The position numbers and the translations under genes are program-made. The notes under the pieces are model-generated. The model made no database searches. It saw nothing but the letters and a program-made list of their open reading frames with translations, and was not told the DNA's origin. A DNA stretch of 7,547 nt. Source: Burkholderiales bacterium (GTDB taxonomy: Bacteria; Pseudomonadota; Gammaproteobacteria; Burkholderiales; Usitatibacteraceae). Shown here one piece after another: positions 6,190 through 7,547 of the stretch; position 1 is the first letter of the stretch, and every line of letters begins with the position of its first letter. The stretch covers positions 1 through 7,547 of the forward strand of contig JAICTR010000130.1 of the NCBI GenBank assembly GCA_025936275.1, read 5' to 3'.

Positions 6190-7547
6190 CGACGACCGGC
6201 GCCTGGCCGATCGCTTCGCGTTCCCTCGAACGCAGCCTGCGCGAGCTCAAGCAGTGGCGCGATGGCACCGCGGAGGCGCTCGCGTCATTCAGGCGCTGGG
6301 CGCTCGTCGCGCGCCTCATCGACGAGCAGGGGGCCGCGCGTCTCGCGCACCTCGAGCGCCGCCTCGCGGCCGACCGGCTGATCCTCGCCTTCGTCGCCGA
6401 ATACTCGCGCGGCAAGAGCGAGCTCATCAACGCGCTCTTCTTCGGCGCGCAGGGCTACCGGCTGCTGCCCTCGGGGCCCGGGAATACCACGCTCTGCCCG
6501 ATCGAGATCGCATGGGATCCCACGCGTGCGCCTTCGCTCCGGCTTTTGCCGATCCACACGCGCGAGGGACCGAAGGCGCTGCGCGAGTACATCCAAAGCG
6601 ACGAGGGCTGGAACGAATCGGCGCTCGATCCCGATCGGCCCGAGACGCTCGCCGCCGCATGCGAGGCGGTCTCGGAGTCGATCGAGGTGGATGCCGCGCA
6701 CGCCGCGAGCCTGGGCTTCCGCGTCGAAGGCGAGGGCCGCGTGCCGATCCCGCGCTGGCGCTACGCGCTGCTGAACCTCCCGCATCCACTCCTCGCCGAC
6801 GGCCTCGCGATCCTCGATACCCCGGGCCGCGCGGCCCTCGATGCCGAGCCGGAGCTCACGCTGCGCCGCGTGCCCGATGCGGCCGCGATCGTGTTCATCC
6901 TCAGCGCCGAATCGGGGCTCGAGGCGGTCGACACCGAGCTGTGGAACGAGCACATCGCCCCGATCGAGGGCCTCGAGCGGCTCTGCTCGGTGGTGTTGAA
7001 CAAGATCGACCTCCTGCGCGACGGGCGGAGCGAAGCGCAGGTCCTGGCCGCGCTCGACGGCGAGGTGCGGTCGGCCGCCGAAGCCCTTCGCGTCGATCCC
7101 ACGCGCGTCTTCCCGCTCTCGGCGCGCCAGGCGCTCGAGGGCCAGTTGCGCGGCGATGCCGATGCGATGCTGCGAAGCCGCCTGTACCGCCTCGAGCAGG
7201 CGCTCGCGAAGCGCACGGTGAACGAGCGCCGCGCCGAGCACGCGATCGCCGTGCGCGCGGAGCTGCGCATCGCCATCGCCGAGGCGCGGGCGCTTGCCGC
7301 GAGCCGCCTGGCCTACGCCCAGGAGCGCACGGAGGAGCTCGCCGCGCTGCAGGGACGCAACCAGAAGCTCGTCGAGTCGCTCGCGCGCAAGGCCTCGCTC
7401 GAGCGTGCGCGGATCGAGCAGGCGCGCGCCATGCTGATGGGACTGCGCACCGTGCACAACCGCCACGCCGAGGAGCTCGCCCGCCTGCTCGAGCCGGCGC
7501 AGGTGCGCGAGGTGGGCCTGCGCGCGCGGCGCGCGGTGCTCGACAGC
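6186..7547 (+). CDS. Dynamin-family GTPase, partial (3' end outside window)
   Basis: An open frame of 454 codons runs to the right edge without a stop. It starts at an ATG overlapping the mutM stop (ATGA), so translation is probably coupled. It has GTPase motifs in dynamin order. The P-loop AEYSRGKSELINALFFG (71-87) has Ala and Glu where the GxxSxGKS consensus begins with Gly. Candidate switch-I threonines are in GNTTLCPIE (99-107). G3 is DTPG (211-214) and G4 is NKID (272-275), with SAR (312-314) a possible G5. From about residue 330 the sequence is rich in Arg, Glu, Ala and Leu with a heptad-like pattern, as expected for the helical stalk of bacterial dynamin-like proteins. No membrane segment is seen in the visible part. 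The family remodels or tethers membranes; the exact role of this member is unknown. I recall similar genes beside mutM or mutY in other betaproteobacteria. Confidence 0.85.
   Translation, partial: MTTTGAWPIASRSLERSLRELKQWRDGTAEALASFRRWALVARLIDEQGAARLAHLERRLAADRLILAFVAEYSRGKSELINALFFGAQGYRLLPSGPGNTTLCPIEIAWDPTRAPSLRLLPIHTREGPKALREYIQSDEGWNESALDPDRPETLAAACEAVSESIEVDAAHAASLGFRVEGEGRVPIPRWRYALLNLPHPLLADGLAILDTPGRAALDAEPELTLRRVPDAAAIVFILSAESGLEAVDTELWNEHIAPIEGLERLCSVVLNKIDLLRDGRSEAQVLAALDGEVRSAAEALRVDPTRVFPLSARQALEGQLRGDADAMLRSRLYRLEQALAKRTVNERRAEHAIAVRAELRIAIAEARALAASRLAYAQERTEELAALQGRNQKLVESLARKASLERARIEQARAMLMGLRTVHNRHAEELARLLEPAQVREVGLRARRAVLDS

Noticed and set aside
6285..7466. A 393-codon minus-strand open frame opposite the dynamin-like gene
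   Set aside because: The plus-strand frame carries ordered GTPase motifs and starts at the mutM stop. The minus-strand frame is compositionally a shadow.

Overview
The window is a high-GC chromosomal segment from a Gram-negative proteobacterium, most likely a betaproteobacterium. Three things suggest this: an outer-membrane lipoprotein insertion gene (lolB), a Prs protein with the betaproteobacterial N-terminus [15 protein letters not shown], and a gene order (TPR protein, lolB, ispE, tRNA-Gln, prs, rplY) that is well known in beta- and gammaproteobacteria. It reads as core genome. I see no insertion sequence, integrase, phage gene, CRISPR array or other mobile gene.

The left two thirds form one leftward (minus-strand) cluster. 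Read from its 5' end near 5209, it holds a secreted TPR-repeat protein, lolB, ispE, tRNA-Gln(UUG), prs and rplY. A textbook intrinsic terminator lies just after rplY (129-161). Gaps are short and no other terminator interrupts the cluster, so a single long transcript is plausible, with the tRNA cut out of it. The products serve envelope assembly (TPR protein, LolB), isoprenoid precursor synthesis (IspE), PRPP supply (Prs) and translation (tRNA-Gln, ribosomal protein bL25). GC-rich palindromic repeats flank rplY: one copy lies between prs and rplY and three lie beyond the terminator at the left edge.

The right third is transcribed rightward from a 164-bp divergent intergenic region (5210-5373), which carries a candidate -10 box for each direction. 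It encodes MutM (Fpg DNA glycosylase). The mutM stop overlaps, as ATGA, the start of a dynamin-family GTPase that runs off the right edge with 454 residues visible.

Nothing here is clearly a new system. The points most worth a second look are the dynamin-like GTPase coupled to mutM (with an altered P-loop), the TPR protein that sits where Pseudomonas has the lipoprotein LbcA but lacks a lipidation site, and the palindromic repeats bracketing rplY.
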